Assembly (NCBI GenBank): GCA_946886995.1
Contig: CAMPJU010000054.1
Coordinates: 1 to 7,736 of the forward strand
Reading direction: 5' to 3'
Source: an uncultured Lysobacteraceae bacterium
GTDB taxonomy: Bacteria > Pseudomonadota > Gammaproteobacteria > Xanthomonadales > Xanthomonadaceae
DNA length: 7,736 bases
Part shown: in pieces, positions 1-6,017 of the stretch
Position numbering within the stretch: position 1 is the first letter of the stretch
Layout: each line of letters begins with the position of its first letter
Program-made: the position numbers and the translations under genes
The notes under the pieces: model-generated
The model's input: only the letters and a program-made list of their open reading frames with translations
Told to the model about the DNA's origin: nothing
The model's database searches: none

Positions 1-962
1 GGCGCGGGCGGCGCCGGGGGCGCGAGTGGCAGCGCGCGAAGGGCCCGGGGGACGGTCACGCGCGCGCTTGTCGACTTGCGGTCGCGCAGGACTTCGAGGG
101 TGACGGCGGAGCCCGGCGCGAGTTGGCGCAACGCATCCATCGCCTCGCGCGGGGTCGCGACCCGCGTCGCGCCGATCCTGCGGATCACGTCGCCGGGCTG
201 GAGGGCGTCCAGGTGCGGGCCGGCGCTGAGCACCAGCACCCCTTCGTCCGTACCGAAATAGCGACCGAGTTCCGTGCCGACCGTGGCCAGGTTCAGGCCG
301 TTCCACCGGAAGGCTTCCAGCAGCGCGGGGGATTCGCCCGGCCGCACGACCTCGCGCCGGATGACCGGGGCGACGCCGGGCACGCCGCCGCGCTCGCGCA
401 GCGCGCGCACCGTCTCGCGCTCCATGACCACGACGTCGCCGTGCGTGCTGATTTCCCGGCCTTCGTCGTCCACCCAAACGACGACGCGATCGCTCAGCCG
501 GGGCGTGACGCGGACGCTGCGACGGTCGTCGCCGCGGAGGACCTCCAGGCGCACGACGCGGTCGGTGTCCAGGCCCGCCAGCAGGCGATGTGCATTGACG
601 ACGCGTAGCGCGCCGGTGCTGCCGAGGAGGGCATGGCCGTCGATCGCCACCAGTCGGTCACCCGTGCGCAGTCCGGCGTCGGCCGCCGCGCTACCCGGAG
701 TGACCGCGGCGATGGGCACGCCTTGGCCGTCGTCCTGCGCGAGGACCACGCCGATGACGGGCTTGGGCACCCTGTCATCTGCCTCGCGCGCAGCACGCAT
801 CCTTGCCGCCCGGCTGGATGCGGTTTCAAGGAGGCGGGTTGGCGCCGGGGCGCTCGCCGCCGGGCGCTCCAGCCGTTGCGGGATGTGCTGCGCAAGCGCC
901 CCGCCGGCGGGAAGCAGGCTTGCGAGGGCGATGGCAAGCGGAAGCATCTTTGCGGGTTTCAT
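1..962 (-). CDS. Secreted protein with two PDZ domains (C-terminus beyond window edge)
   Basis: Partial gene; 320 codons are visible and the frame is still open at base 1. The ATG at 962-960 follows AGAAGGA at 8-base spacing. Residues 1-24 form a signal peptide: Lys at 2 and 5, a hydrophobic core, and an ALA cleavage site before Gln25, so the mature protein should be periplasmic. Residues 68-153 form a first PDZ domain (AVTPGSAAADAGLRTGDRLV, then AIDG). Residues 222-304 form a second (ATVGTELGRYFGTDEGVLVL, LQPGDVIRRIG). A Pro/Ala-rich stretch begins near 308. There is no trypsin-like HtrA domain before the PDZs, so it is not an ordinary DegP/MucD protease, though an enzymatic domain beyond the edge cannot be excluded. 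It lies 14 bases after the anti-sigma-like gene and is probably co-transcribed. I infer a periplasmic partner or sensor for that pathway. The PDZ calls are solid; the role is inference. Confidence 0.88.
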   Translation of the reverse strand, partial: MKPAKMLPLAIALASLLPAGGALAQHIPQRLERPAASAPAPTRLLETASSRAARMRAAREADDRVPKPVIGVVLAQDDGQGVPIAAVTPGSAAADAGLRTGDRLVAIDGHALLGSTGALRVVNAHRLLAGLDTDRVVRLEVLRGDDRRSVRVTPRLSDRVVVWVDDEGREISTHGDVVVMERETVRALRERGGVPGVAPVIRREVVRPGESPALLEAFRWNGLNLATVGTELGRYFGTDEGVLVLSAGPHLDALQPGDVIRRIGATRVATPREAMDALRQLAPGSAVTLEVLRDRKSTSARVTVPRALRALPLAPPAPPA

Positions 963-976
963 CTCGATTCCTTCTG

Positions 977-1579
977 TCAGTTGACCTGCACCAGCACGCC
1001 GTCGTACTGCTCGCCGTTCACGGCGAGCCAGCGGCGGGTGCCTTCGAAACTTGCGAGTGCCTGCAAGGCCTGGACGCGCTCGGCCCAGAGTGCGTGCGCA
1101 CGCGGGGGGTCGAGCCCGGGTTGCGCCAGGGCACCGTCGATGGCTGCCACGCGCGCCTCGAGTTCGGCGCCCATCGCGGCGGCGCTTCCGGTGGCCATGC
1201 TCCCGTCGCGTGCGTGTGCGAGCAGCGTCTCCAGCCACATCGATTCCGCCTGCAGCTCGGCGAGCGTGGGGGGTACGGCGGCTGCATCGTCCACCCCGCC
1301 CGCAGCCGGCGTCGTGCCGGCCAGCGGCGTGGTGGCGGTGGGCACGTCGCCGTCCGGCCACGGCAGCGCGACCGCGAGTGCCAGCGCCGCGGCAATGGCC
1401 AGCCAACCCGCCAGGCGGGTGCGGCGGCGCCCGCGTGTCGGCCCCGCTGCCCGCACGCCATCCAGCGACGCCGCGACGCGCTCCCACGCGTCCACGGGTG
1501 CGGCTTCCATCGGCAACCGGGCGAGGGCATCCCCCCAGGTCGGGGGCGGCGGGTCGCGACGGGACGTGGCATCAGGCAT
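977..1579 (-). CDS. Single-pass membrane protein, probable anti-sigma factor
   Basis: 200 residues. The start at 1579-1577 overlaps the end of the sigma gene by 8 bases (1572-1579), an arrangement that usually means translational coupling and a stoichiometric partner. The N-terminal part (about 1-55) is soluble and basic just before the membrane (RGRRRTR, 49-55). One transmembrane helix follows at about 56-74 (LAGWLAIAAALALAVALPW). A Pro/Ala/Thr linker then leads to a helical periplasmic region (105-185). Orientation by the positive-inside rule puts the N-terminus in the cytoplasm, as expected for an anti-sigma factor. There is no cysteine anywhere, so the zinc-binding anti-sigma signature (HxxxCxxC) is absent. 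I recognise no named family; the anti-sigma role rests on topology and its place directly after an ECF sigma gene. It could instead be a co-transcribed membrane protein of other function. Confidence 0.72.
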   Translation of the reverse strand: MPDATSRRDPPPPTWGDALARLPMEAAPVDAWERVAASLDGVRAAGPTRGRRRTRLAGWLAIAAALALAVALPWPDGDVPTATTPLAGTTPAAGGVDDAAAVPPTLAELQAESMWLETLLAHARDGSMATGSAAAMGAELEARVAAIDGALAQPGLDPPRAHALWAERVQALQALASFEGTRRWLAVNGEQYDGVLVQVN

Positions 1580-2150
1580 GGGCGGTCTCCAGGCTGCCTT
1601 CGAGCAGCGTGCGCAGGCGGCGCGTGCCGCGCGCGAGTTGCGATTTCGAGAAGCTCGCGGTGCGCTCCATCAACGCCGCGATCTCCTCGTGCGTGTATCC
1701 CTCGGCGTGGTACAGCCACAGGACGCTGCGGGTGGCTTCGGGCAGGGCAGCCAGCGCGCGCTGGAGCGCGGCGGCGTCGGCGGCCGCCGGCGGTGGCGGG
1801 CCCGGATCCTCGGCGTGGTCGAGCATCCTGTCGTCGCCGAGCTCGCGGGACAGGCGGCGCGTGCGCCGCAACCGCATCAGCGCCTCGTTGACCGCCACCT
1901 GGCGCAGCCAGCCCCAGAACGGGCTGCCGCCGCGCGAGTCGAAGCCGTCGATTTTCGAGTACGCCTTGAGCATGGTGTCCTGCAGCACGTCCTGGGCCTG
2001 GTCGCGGTCGCCGAGCATGCGCACCGCGAGGGTGAACACGGGCCGCTCGAACCAGCGGTAGAGCTGCTCGAACGCCGCCCGGTCGCCGGCCCGCACGCGG
2101 GCGAGCAGGGCATCGGGGACGTCGATCGCGAAGCTCGTCGTGGCGGCCAT
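1572..2150 (-). CDS. ECF-family (extracytoplasmic function) RNA polymerase sigma factor
   Basis: 192 residues, the usual length for a group 4 sigma factor. Sigma region 2 spans about 26-97: AFEQLYRWFERPVFTLAVR, then the conserved DQAQDVLQDTMLKAYSKI (core-polymerase and -10 contacts), then FWGWLRQVAVNEALMRLRR. An acidic, Pro-rich linker (about 105-125) leads to region 4 at about 128-182: LPEATRSVLWLYHAEGYTHE and EEIAALMERTASFSKSQLAR, the -35-binding helix-turn-helix. No region 1.1 or 3 is present, and there is no C-terminal SnoaL-like extension. The start is fixed by an in-frame TGA at 2153-2151 directly before the ATG. No Shine-Dalgarno motif is visible upstream. It heads the operon with the membrane protein and PDZ protein. 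ECF sigma factors direct transcription of small stress or envelope regulons; the signal and target promoter cannot be read from the window. Confidence 0.94.
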   Translation of the reverse strand: MAATTSFAIDVPDALLARVRAGDRAAFEQLYRWFERPVFTLAVRMLGDRDQAQDVLQDTMLKAYSKIDGFDSRGGSPFWGWLRQVAVNEALMRLRRTRRLSRELGDDRMLDHAEDPGPPPPAAADAAALQRALAALPEATRSVLWLYHAEGYTHEEIAALMERTASFSKSQLARGTRRLRTLLEGSLETAHA

Positions 2151-2156
2151 TCAACG

Positions 2157-2162
2157 AGTCTA
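2157..2162 (-). promoter_or_regulatory. Possible -10 element (TAGACT) for the ECF sigma operon
   Basis: On the minus strand TAGACT lies 6 bases before the sigma-factor ATG, which would put transcription start at or beside the start codon. That fits the lack of a ribosome binding site and suggests a leaderless message. No convincing -35 hexamer was found at 16-18 bp, and no typical ECF -35 (GGAAC) was found for autoregulation. Weak evidence. Confidence 0.25.
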
Positions 2163-2197
2163 GATGCGGCCCGGCGCCGGACCGTCGCAGCCGGGGC

Positions 2198-2203
2198 TAA
2201 CAT
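2198..2203 (+). promoter_or_regulatory. Possible -10 element (TAACAT) for the qmcA-nfeD pair
   Basis: TAACAT matches TATAAT at 4 of 6 positions and stands out in the GC-rich divergent region. It would give a leader of about 40 nt before the qmcA ATG. No -35 hexamer is recognisable upstream, so the call is weak. Confidence 0.3.
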
Positions 2204-2248
2204 GGCGTCGGGACGGGCCCGCGGGGCCCGGCAAAGGGGAAAGCGGCA

Positions 2249-3181
2249 ATGCAGATCTTCGTCATCGTCCTGATCGTGTTCGCGGTGATCACCGTGCTCA
2301 AGGGTGTCCGCGTGGTGCCGCAGGGCTACGAGTGGACGGTCGAGCGCTTCGGGCGCTACACCCACACGCTGTCGCCGGGCCTCGCCTTCATCATCCCGTG
2401 GGTCGACGGCATCGGCCGCAAGCTCAACATGATGGAACAGGTGATGGACGTCCCCAGCCAGGACGTGATCACCAAGGACAACGCCGTGGTCAAGTGCGAC
2501 GGCGTCGTCTACTTCCAGGTGCTCGACGCGCCCAAGGCCGCCTACGAGGTGGCGACCCTGGAGATCGCGATCCTCAACCTGGTGATGACCAACATCCGCA
2601 CCTCGATCGGCTCGATGGACCTGGACGAGTCGCTGTCCAAGCGCGACGAGATCAACGCCAAGGTCCTGGTCGCCGTCGACCAGGCGACCCATCCCTGGGG
2701 CGTCAAGGTCAACCGCATCGAGCTCAAGGACATCCAGCCTCCGCGCGACCTGGTGGAAGCGATGGCGCGCCAGATGAAGGCCGAGCGCGAAAAGCGCGCG
2801 AACATCCTGGAGGCCGAGGGCTTCCGCCAGGCGGCCATCCTCAAGGCCGAGGGCGAGAAGCAGTCGACCATCCTCGACGCCGAGGGCGAGCGCGAGGCCG
2901 CGTTCCGCGAAGCCGAGGCCCGCGAGCGCCTGGCGGAGGCCGAGGCGAAGGCGACGCAGATGGTTTCCGACGCGATCGCGGCCGGCGACGTGCAGGCGAT
3001 CAACTACTTCGTCGCGCAGAAATACGTCGAGGCGCTGAAGGATTTCGCGCACTCGCCCAACCAGAAACTGCTGATGCTGCCGATGGAGACCACCGGCGTG
3101 CTCGGCTCGCTGGCGGGTATCGCGGAGCTCGCCAAGGCAGTCAAGGGCGACGCGGCGGCCGGCGGCAACAGGAGCGCCTGA
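2249..3181 (+). CDS. qmcA: QmcA-type SPFH/stomatin-prohibitin membrane protein
   Basis: 310 residues, about the length of E. coli QmcA (YbbK). AAAGGGGA (2233-2240) ends 8 bases before the ATG. Residues 2-18 are one N-terminal membrane helix. The SPFH/Band 7 domain follows from about 19 to 180, with the family signatures VVPQGYEWTVERFGRYTHTL (22-41), PGLAFIIPWVD (43-53) and the TNIRTSIGSMDLDESLSKRD run (114-133). From about 178 to 235 the sequence is Glu/Ala/Lys-rich with EAEG-type repeats, the coiled coil through which SPFH proteins form ring-like oligomers. The C-terminus carries the family motif LLMLPMETTGVLGSLAG (274-290). SPFH proteins organise membrane microdomains and partner proteases or NfeD proteins. 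The nfeD gene starts 1 base after the stop, so the two are translationally linked. The biochemical function remains loosely defined across the family. Confidence 0.93.
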   Translation: MQIFVIVLIVFAVITVLKGVRVVPQGYEWTVERFGRYTHTLSPGLAFIIPWVDGIGRKLNMMEQVMDVPSQDVITKDNAVVKCDGVVYFQVLDAPKAAYEVATLEIAILNLVMTNIRTSIGSMDLDESLSKRDEINAKVLVAVDQATHPWGVKVNRIELKDIQPPRDLVEAMARQMKAEREKRANILEAEGFRQAAILKAEGEKQSTILDAEGEREAAFREAEARERLAEAEAKATQMVSDAIAAGDVQAINYFVAQKYVEALKDFAHSPNQKLLMLPMETTGVLGSLAGIAELAKAVKGDAAAGGNRSA

Positions 3182-3182
3182 C

Positions 3183-3626
3183 ATGGTCGCGCTGATGGCA
3201 TCGCCTTGGTTCTGGTGGGGCCTGGCGCTGGCGCTGTTCGCGGCCGAGGCGCTCGCCCCTGGCGCATTCATGCTCTGGCTCGGGTTCGCCGCCGCCGGCG
3301 CGGGTTTGCTCGCATTGATGGTGCCGATGCCGCTGTCGGCGCAATGGATGGTGTTCGCGCTGCTGGCGCTGGTGTCGGTCCTGGTCGGCTGGCGGGTGCG
3401 CCGTGGCCACCTGCCGCTCGCGAGCGACCGCCCGTTGCTCAACCGGCGTGGCGAGCAACTGGTCGGGCAGGTGCACCTGCTGGAGACGGCGATCGTCGAC
3501 GGCCGCGGCCGGTTGAAGATCGGCGATGCCTACTGGACCGCGTTCGGCGCCGACCTTCCGGCGGGCACCCGCGTCCGCGTGGTGGCCGCCGACGCCGGCG
3601 CGTTGCGGGTGGAGCCCGCCGCCTGA
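3183..3626 (+). CDS. NfeD-like membrane protein, short (YbbJ) type
   Basis: 147 residues. The ATG at 3183 is preceded by AGGAG (3170-3174) at 8-base spacing; a second Met at 3195 is poorly placed for it. Three hydrophobic helices are visible at about 8-24, 28-48 and 52-70, followed by a positively charged stretch (RVRRGH) and a soluble C-terminal domain at about 87-146. That domain has the NfeD OB-fold pattern: GEQLVGQ, then [20 protein letters not shown] (107-126), then [18 protein letters not shown]. It lacks the N-terminal ClpP-like serine protease domain of long NfeD proteins. It is one base downstream of the SPFH gene, the pairing seen as ybbK-ybbJ in E. coli. Its probable role is to bind and support the SPFH oligomer in the inner membrane. 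Confidence 0.88.
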   Translation: MVALMASPWFWWGLALALFAAEALAPGAFMLWLGFAAAGAGLLALMVPMPLSAQWMVFALLALVSVLVGWRVRRGHLPLASDRPLLNRRGEQLVGQVHLLETAIVDGRGRLKIGDAYWTAFGADLPAGTRVRVVAADAGALRVEPAA

Positions 3627-3651
3627 CGACGGGACGGGGCGACCCGCGTCC

Positions 3652-3657
3652 TACAAT
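3652..3657 (+). promoter_or_regulatory. Possible -10 element (TACAAT) for gcvT
   Basis: TACAAT matches TATAAT at 5 of 6 positions, 28 bases before the gcvT ATG, predicting a leader of about 20 nt. A good -35 is lacking: CTGACG at 3623-3628 is 23 bp away, too far. A hairpin (GACG-A-CGGG, 3625-3633, with CCCGCGTC, 3643-3650) sits immediately upstream and overlaps the nfeD stop; it has no T-run. There is no room for a glycine riboswitch in this 59-bp gap. Confidence 0.4.
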
Positions 3658-3685
3658 GGCCGGCTTCCCGCACCGGAACCGGCCC

Positions 3686-4783
3686 ATGACCCGCAAGACG
3701 ACCCTCAACGAATCCCACCGCGCGCTCGGCGCGAAGATGGTCGACTTCGGTGGCTGGGACATGCCGCTGCACTACGGCTCGCAGGTGGACGAGCACCACC
3801 AGGTGCGGCGCGACGCGGGGATGTTCGACGTCAGCCACATGACCGTGGTCGACCTGCACGGAGAGGGCGGCAAGGACTTCCTGCGGCGCCTGGTCGCCAA
3901 CTCGATCGACAAGCTGAAGGCCCACGGCCGGGCGCTCTACACCTGCATGCTCGACGAGCGCGGCGGGATCATCGACGACCTCATCGTCTACCGCATGGAC
4001 GGCGGGCACTACCGCCTGGTGGTCAATGCCGGGACCCGCGAGAAGGACCTGGCGTGGATCCGCCGCCACGCGCCGGCCGGCGTGGAGGTGCGCGAGCGCG
4101 AGGACCTCGCGATCGTGGCGGTGCAGGGTCCAACCGCGCGGGAACGCGTGCGCGGCCTGCTTGGCGAAGAGGACGCGGGGCGGGCCGGGAAGCTCGCCCG
4201 GTTCTCCGCGGCGGAAGTCACGGCGCGCGACGGCACGCCGTTGTTCGTCGCACGCACCGGTTACACGGGCGAGGACGGATTCGAGATCGTCGTGCCTGCC
4301 GACCGCGCGGCCGCCCTGTGGCAGTCGCTGCTCGACGCGGGCGTGCGACCTGCAGGCCTGGGCGCGCGCGACACGCTGCGCCTGGAGGCGGGCATGAACC
4401 TGTACGGCCAGGACATGGACGAAGCGAGCACGCCCGACGAGTCGGCGCTCGCCTGGACCGTCGCGCTCGACGCCGACCGCGACTTCATCGGGCGCGCGGC
4501 GCTGGAAGCGCAGCGCGCGCAGGGCGTGCCGAGGCAGCTGGTCGGGCTGGTGATGGACGAGAAGGGCGTGCTGCGGCACGGGCAGAAGGTCACCACCGCG
4601 CAGGGCGACGGCGAGGTGCTGTCGGGCACGTTCTCCCCGACCCTCGGCAAGGCGATCGCGTTCGCGCGCATCCCCGCCGGCGAGCCCGGCCAGGTGCACG
4701 TGGAGATCCGCGGGCGCGCGCTGCCGGTGCGCATCGTCAAGTTCCCGTTCGTGCGCGACGGGCAGCCGCAGCCGGGCATCTGA
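3686..4783 (+). CDS. gcvT: Aminomethyltransferase (glycine cleavage system T protein)
   Basis: 365 residues, against 364 as I recall for E. coli GcvT, and alignable by eye along its whole length. T protein takes the aminomethyl group from lipoyl-GcvH, transfers the one-carbon unit to tetrahydrofolate to make 5,10-methylene-THF, and releases ammonia. Visible family motifs are [20 protein letters not shown] (18-37), AGMFDVSHM (44-52), [10 protein letters not shown] (93-102) with the conserved Asp pair near the folate site, VAVQGP (144-149), [11 protein letters not shown] (190-200), [19 protein letters not shown] (224-242) and SGTFSPTLG (313-321). The start at 3686 matches the E. coli N-terminus; only a weak GGAA (3674-3677) precedes it. 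gcvH follows 103 bp downstream on the same strand; gcvP is not in the window. Confidence 0.97.
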   Translation: MTRKTTLNESHRALGAKMVDFGGWDMPLHYGSQVDEHHQVRRDAGMFDVSHMTVVDLHGEGGKDFLRRLVANSIDKLKAHGRALYTCMLDERGGIIDDLIVYRMDGGHYRLVVNAGTREKDLAWIRRHAPAGVEVREREDLAIVAVQGPTARERVRGLLGEEDAGRAGKLARFSAAEVTARDGTPLFVARTGYTGEDGFEIVVPADRAAALWQSLLDAGVRPAGLGARDTLRLEAGMNLYGQDMDEASTPDESALAWTVALDADRDFIGRAALEAQRAQGVPRQLVGLVMDEKGVLRHGQKVTTAQGDGEVLSGTFSPTLGKAIAFARIPAGEPGQVHVEIRGRALPVRIVKFPFVRDGQPQPGI

Positions 4784-4817
4784 CGGCCGCGTTTGCTTGG
4801 CGGCGGCCGCCCTTGTT

Positions 4818-4823
4818 TACACT
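4818..4823 (+). promoter_or_regulatory. Possible -10 element (TACACT) for gcvH
   Basis: TACACT (4 of 6 to TATAAT) lies in the gcvT-gcvH gap, in the local T/A-rich string TTGTTTACACTAG. TTGGCG (4797-4802) could be a -35 at a short 15-bp spacer. A leader of about 55-60 nt would result. It suggests gcvH can be transcribed apart from gcvT. Confidence 0.35.
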
Positions 4824-4886
4824 AGCCGCCCATCCCTCCCGCCGGCATCGCGTCGGCCCTTGCACGGCAGTCCACGGAGCAGCCCC

Positions 4887-5279
4887 ATGAGCGAGATCCC
4901 CGGCGACCTGAAGTTCATGAAGTCCCACGAGTGGGCGCGCGTGGAGGGCGACGGCAAGGCCACCATCGGGATCTCCGACCACGCCCAGGGACTGCTCGGC
5001 GACCTGGTGTACGTCGAGCTGCCCAACGTCGGCGACCGGGTGGAAGCGGGCACGGCGTGCGCGGTCGTCGAATCGGTCAAGGCGGCATCGGATGTCTACG
5101 CACCCGTCACGGGCACGGTCGTCGAGGTCAACGGCGCGCTGGCGGACAAGCCCGAAACCATCAACGAGGACGCCTACGGCGACGGCTGGATCTTCGTGGT
5201 CGAGCTCGAGGAACCGGACCAGTTGAAGGAACTGCTCGAGCCCGACGACTACGCGGAACTGATCGAGAACGACGACTGA
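4887..5279 (+). CDS. gcvH: Glycine cleavage system H protein (lipoyl carrier)
   Basis: 130 residues, typical for the family. GcvH carries a lipoyl arm that shuttles the aminomethyl group from P protein to T protein and is reoxidised by L protein (dihydrolipoamide dehydrogenase). The lipoyl attachment site is Lys65 within the motif [17 protein letters not shown] (60-76). Other family signatures are [15 protein letters not shown] (9-23), [19 protein letters not shown] (28-46), VGDRV, and [11 protein letters not shown] (93-103). The C-terminus is acidic ([15 protein letters not shown]). The start at 4887 is supported by GGAG (4876-4879) at 7-base spacing and by agreement with the usual N-terminus. 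A second ORF reads across this gene in another frame but has no independent support. Confidence 0.97.
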   Translation: MSEIPGDLKFMKSHEWARVEGDGKATIGISDHAQGLLGDLVYVELPNVGDRVEAGTACAVVESVKAASDVYAPVTGTVVEVNGALADKPETINEDAYGDGWIFVVELEEPDQLKELLEPDDYAELIENDD

Positions 5280-5310
5280 CACGGCGTCGCTCCCGGCCGA
5301 GGCCATCGAA

Positions 5311-5336
5311 CCCGCGCCGACCGGCGCGGGTTTTTT
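5311..5336 (+). terminator. Rho-independent terminator after gcvH
   Basis: A perfect GC stem (CCCGCGCC, 5311-5318, with GGCGCGGG, 5323-5330), a 4-base loop and TTTTTT (5331-5336), 31 bases after the gcvH stop. It ends the gcv unit. Confidence 0.93.
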
Positions 5337-5659
5337 CTTGCCCGGGAAGCCGCGCACTTTTCGCGCAAATCGGCTTGTGCGGCGCGGTACGGCGGAGACC
5401 CGGCCGCCCGCCGCGGATCGCCCGGTCACCCGCCGTCGCGGCCGTCGGAGGATGCGGTCGATCAAAGCGCGTGGTGAATAAATCACCATGTACAAAAATG
5501 TGCCAACGGCTGGAAGCCGCGCCAGTGCTGGTTCCTGGCCTGTTGCATGCGTCATGTCCGCGCGAATTCGTCGCGCGCTGCGGCGCAGTCGCACGCCGGC
5601 GACGGGAGATGCCCGACGCCTGGCCGCGGCCGAACCCTGCTGGACACCCAACGGGGTTG
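5337..5659. other. Non-coding stretch with hairpins and an AT-rich inverted repeat
   Basis: No credible coding region. ORFs that cross it have no ribosome binding site, resemble nothing I know, and run through terminators. What it holds: an inverted repeat TGGTGA-ATAAA-TCACCA (5472-5488) in an unusually AT-rich patch (about 5460-5505); a hairpin CGGCT-GGA-AGCCG (5507-5519); a weaker GCCAG/CTGGC stem (5521-5539); and a perfect CGCGCGA-ATTCG-TCGCGCG hairpin (5559-5577) followed by CTGC-GGC-GCAG (5578-5588). None is followed by a T-run, so they are not terminators. They may be regulatory upstream sequence for the promoter at 5660, or part of an unrecognised RNA. Confidence 0.5.
5472..5488. repeat. 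AT-rich inverted repeat, operator-like
   Basis: TGGTGA and TCACCA arms of 6 bp around ATAAA. The half-sites resemble the TGTGA/TCACA arms bound by CRP/Clp-type regulators, but the second base differs and the spacing is not the standard one. A regulator site is a guess. It lies about 170 bp upstream of the promoter at 5660. Confidence 0.4.
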
Positions 5660-5688
5660 TTGACAGTGGAAAAAACCGTGTCTACGTT
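5660..5688 (+). promoter_or_regulatory. Sigma-70-type promoter (TTGACA ... TACGTT)
   Basis: A perfect -35 hexamer TTGACA (5660-5665), a 17-bp spacer containing an A6 tract (5670-5675), and TACGTT (5683-5688, 3 of 6) or the overlapping CTACGT as the -10. Transcription would begin at about 5692-5697. It is the best -35 in the window and has no conventional gene directly after it; it serves the small unit ending at 5865 and perhaps the H1-like gene. Confidence 0.65.
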
Positions 5689-5702
5689 TCGCCCGAGCAG
5701 CC

Positions 5703-5831
5703 ATGCCTGCGGACACGAGTGAGCCGAGCCATCGCGACAACACGAGCCACATTGCCGACCTCCACCAGCACAGTCACAACGGTGGACTCGGGCATCGTCT
5801 CCCTCGCGAAAACGCCGACGACCTTCCATGA
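5703..5831 (+). CDS. Possible 42-residue His-rich small protein or leader peptide
   Basis: ATG at 5703, TGA at 5829-5831, 42 codons. The product is hydrophilic, starts MPADTSEPSHRDNTSHIADL, contains a His cluster (LHQHSHNGGLGH, residues 20-31; six His in all) and ends ENADDLP. It has no membrane segment, signal peptide or cysteine. Its stop is 4 bases before the terminator stem, so ORF and transcript fit closely. Against it: no Shine-Dalgarno, a predicted leader of only about 6-10 nt (it would need near-leaderless translation), and third-position GC near 70%, lower than the clearly coding genes here. I recognise no family. If translated, it could act as a leader peptide or micro-protein; if not, it is a chance frame inside a small RNA. 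Confidence 0.3.
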   Translation: MPADTSEPSHRDNTSHIADLHQHSHNGGLGHRLPRENADDLP

Positions 5832-5835
5832 CACG

Positions 5836-5865
5836 ACCCGCGACGCGATGCGCCGCGGGTTTTTT
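5836..5865 (+). terminator. Intrinsic terminator between the small ORF and the H1-like gene
   Basis: An 11-position stem (ACCCGCG-A-CGC, 5836-5846, with GCG-C-CGCGGGT, 5850-5860) with one A/C mismatch, loop GAT, and six T's (5860-5865). It lies 152 bp before the H1-like start codon, so it either ends a separate small transcript or attenuates read-through. Confidence 0.85.
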
Positions 5866-6017
5866 GTTGCCCGCGCGATGGCCGACGGCCGCGCACGGTG
5901 CCCCCGATCCGTTCCGGCACGCACCGCGTGCCGGCGGTTGGCCGCGGGTCCGACTCCCGCGGCGAAGCTTCGAACTGGGCAGTAACTCCAGCTAGTCCAC
6001 TGACGAGGAGCCATCTC
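5866..6017 (+). promoter_or_regulatory. Leader/upstream region of the H1-like gene with two perfect hairpins
   Basis: It contains CCGGCACGC-ACC-GCGTGCCGG (5914-5934, 9-bp stem, 3-base loop) and GCCGCGGG-TCCGACT-CCCGCGGC (5941-5963, 8-bp stem), neither followed by a T-run, plus a looser GC stem at 5873-5894 and the palindrome GAAGCTTC (5964-5971). No convincing -35/-10 pair was found; TAACTC (5983-5988) is a poor -10. The ribosome binding site GAGGAG (6005-6010) is strong and fixes the start at 6018. Confidence 0.45.

Larger units (their letters stand above)
5695..5865 (+). ncRNA. Putative small transcript between a promoter and an intrinsic terminator
   Basis: The promoter at 5660-5688 and terminator at 5836-5865 delimit a unit of about 170 nt. 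Possible internal pairing: TCCACC (5761-5766) with GGTGGA (5781-5786), loop of 14; GCCCGAG (5691-5697) with CTCGGGC (5787-5793), if transcription starts early enough; alternatively ATGCC (5703-5707) with GGCAT (5791-5795), which would hide the start codon of the small ORF. It does not show the long closing stem of 6S RNA, nor any riboswitch core I recognise. It could be a regulatory RNA, the mRNA of the 42-codon ORF, or a leader of the H1-like gene. The 5' end is approximate. Confidence 0.42.

Noticed and set aside
633..2273. Large plus-strand ORF opposite the sigma operon
   Set aside because: High-GC shadow; the minus strand carries three recognisable, correctly ordered genes with start signals.
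1877..3442. Large minus-strand ORF opposite the qmcA/nfeD pair
   Set aside because: Shadow of well-supported QmcA and NfeD coding regions; the translation is low-complexity with no domain.
3627..3685. Glycine riboswitch upstream of gcvT
   Set aside because: Only 59 bp are available and the aptamer core is absent.
5690..5865. 6S RNA candidate
   Set aside because: The size is near right, but the ends are not complementary over a long stem, no central open-bubble arrangement is visible, and it ends in an intrinsic terminator.
5488..5985. 165-codon plus-strand ORF across the gcvH/H1 gap
   Set aside because: No Shine-Dalgarno before its ATG, it runs through the intrinsic terminator at 5836-5865 and a promoter, and the protein resembles no family.
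5898..6017. Longer N-terminus for the H1-like protein starting at 5898
   Set aside because: The extension is unlike the family and covers hairpins; the strong GAGGAG site favours 6018.
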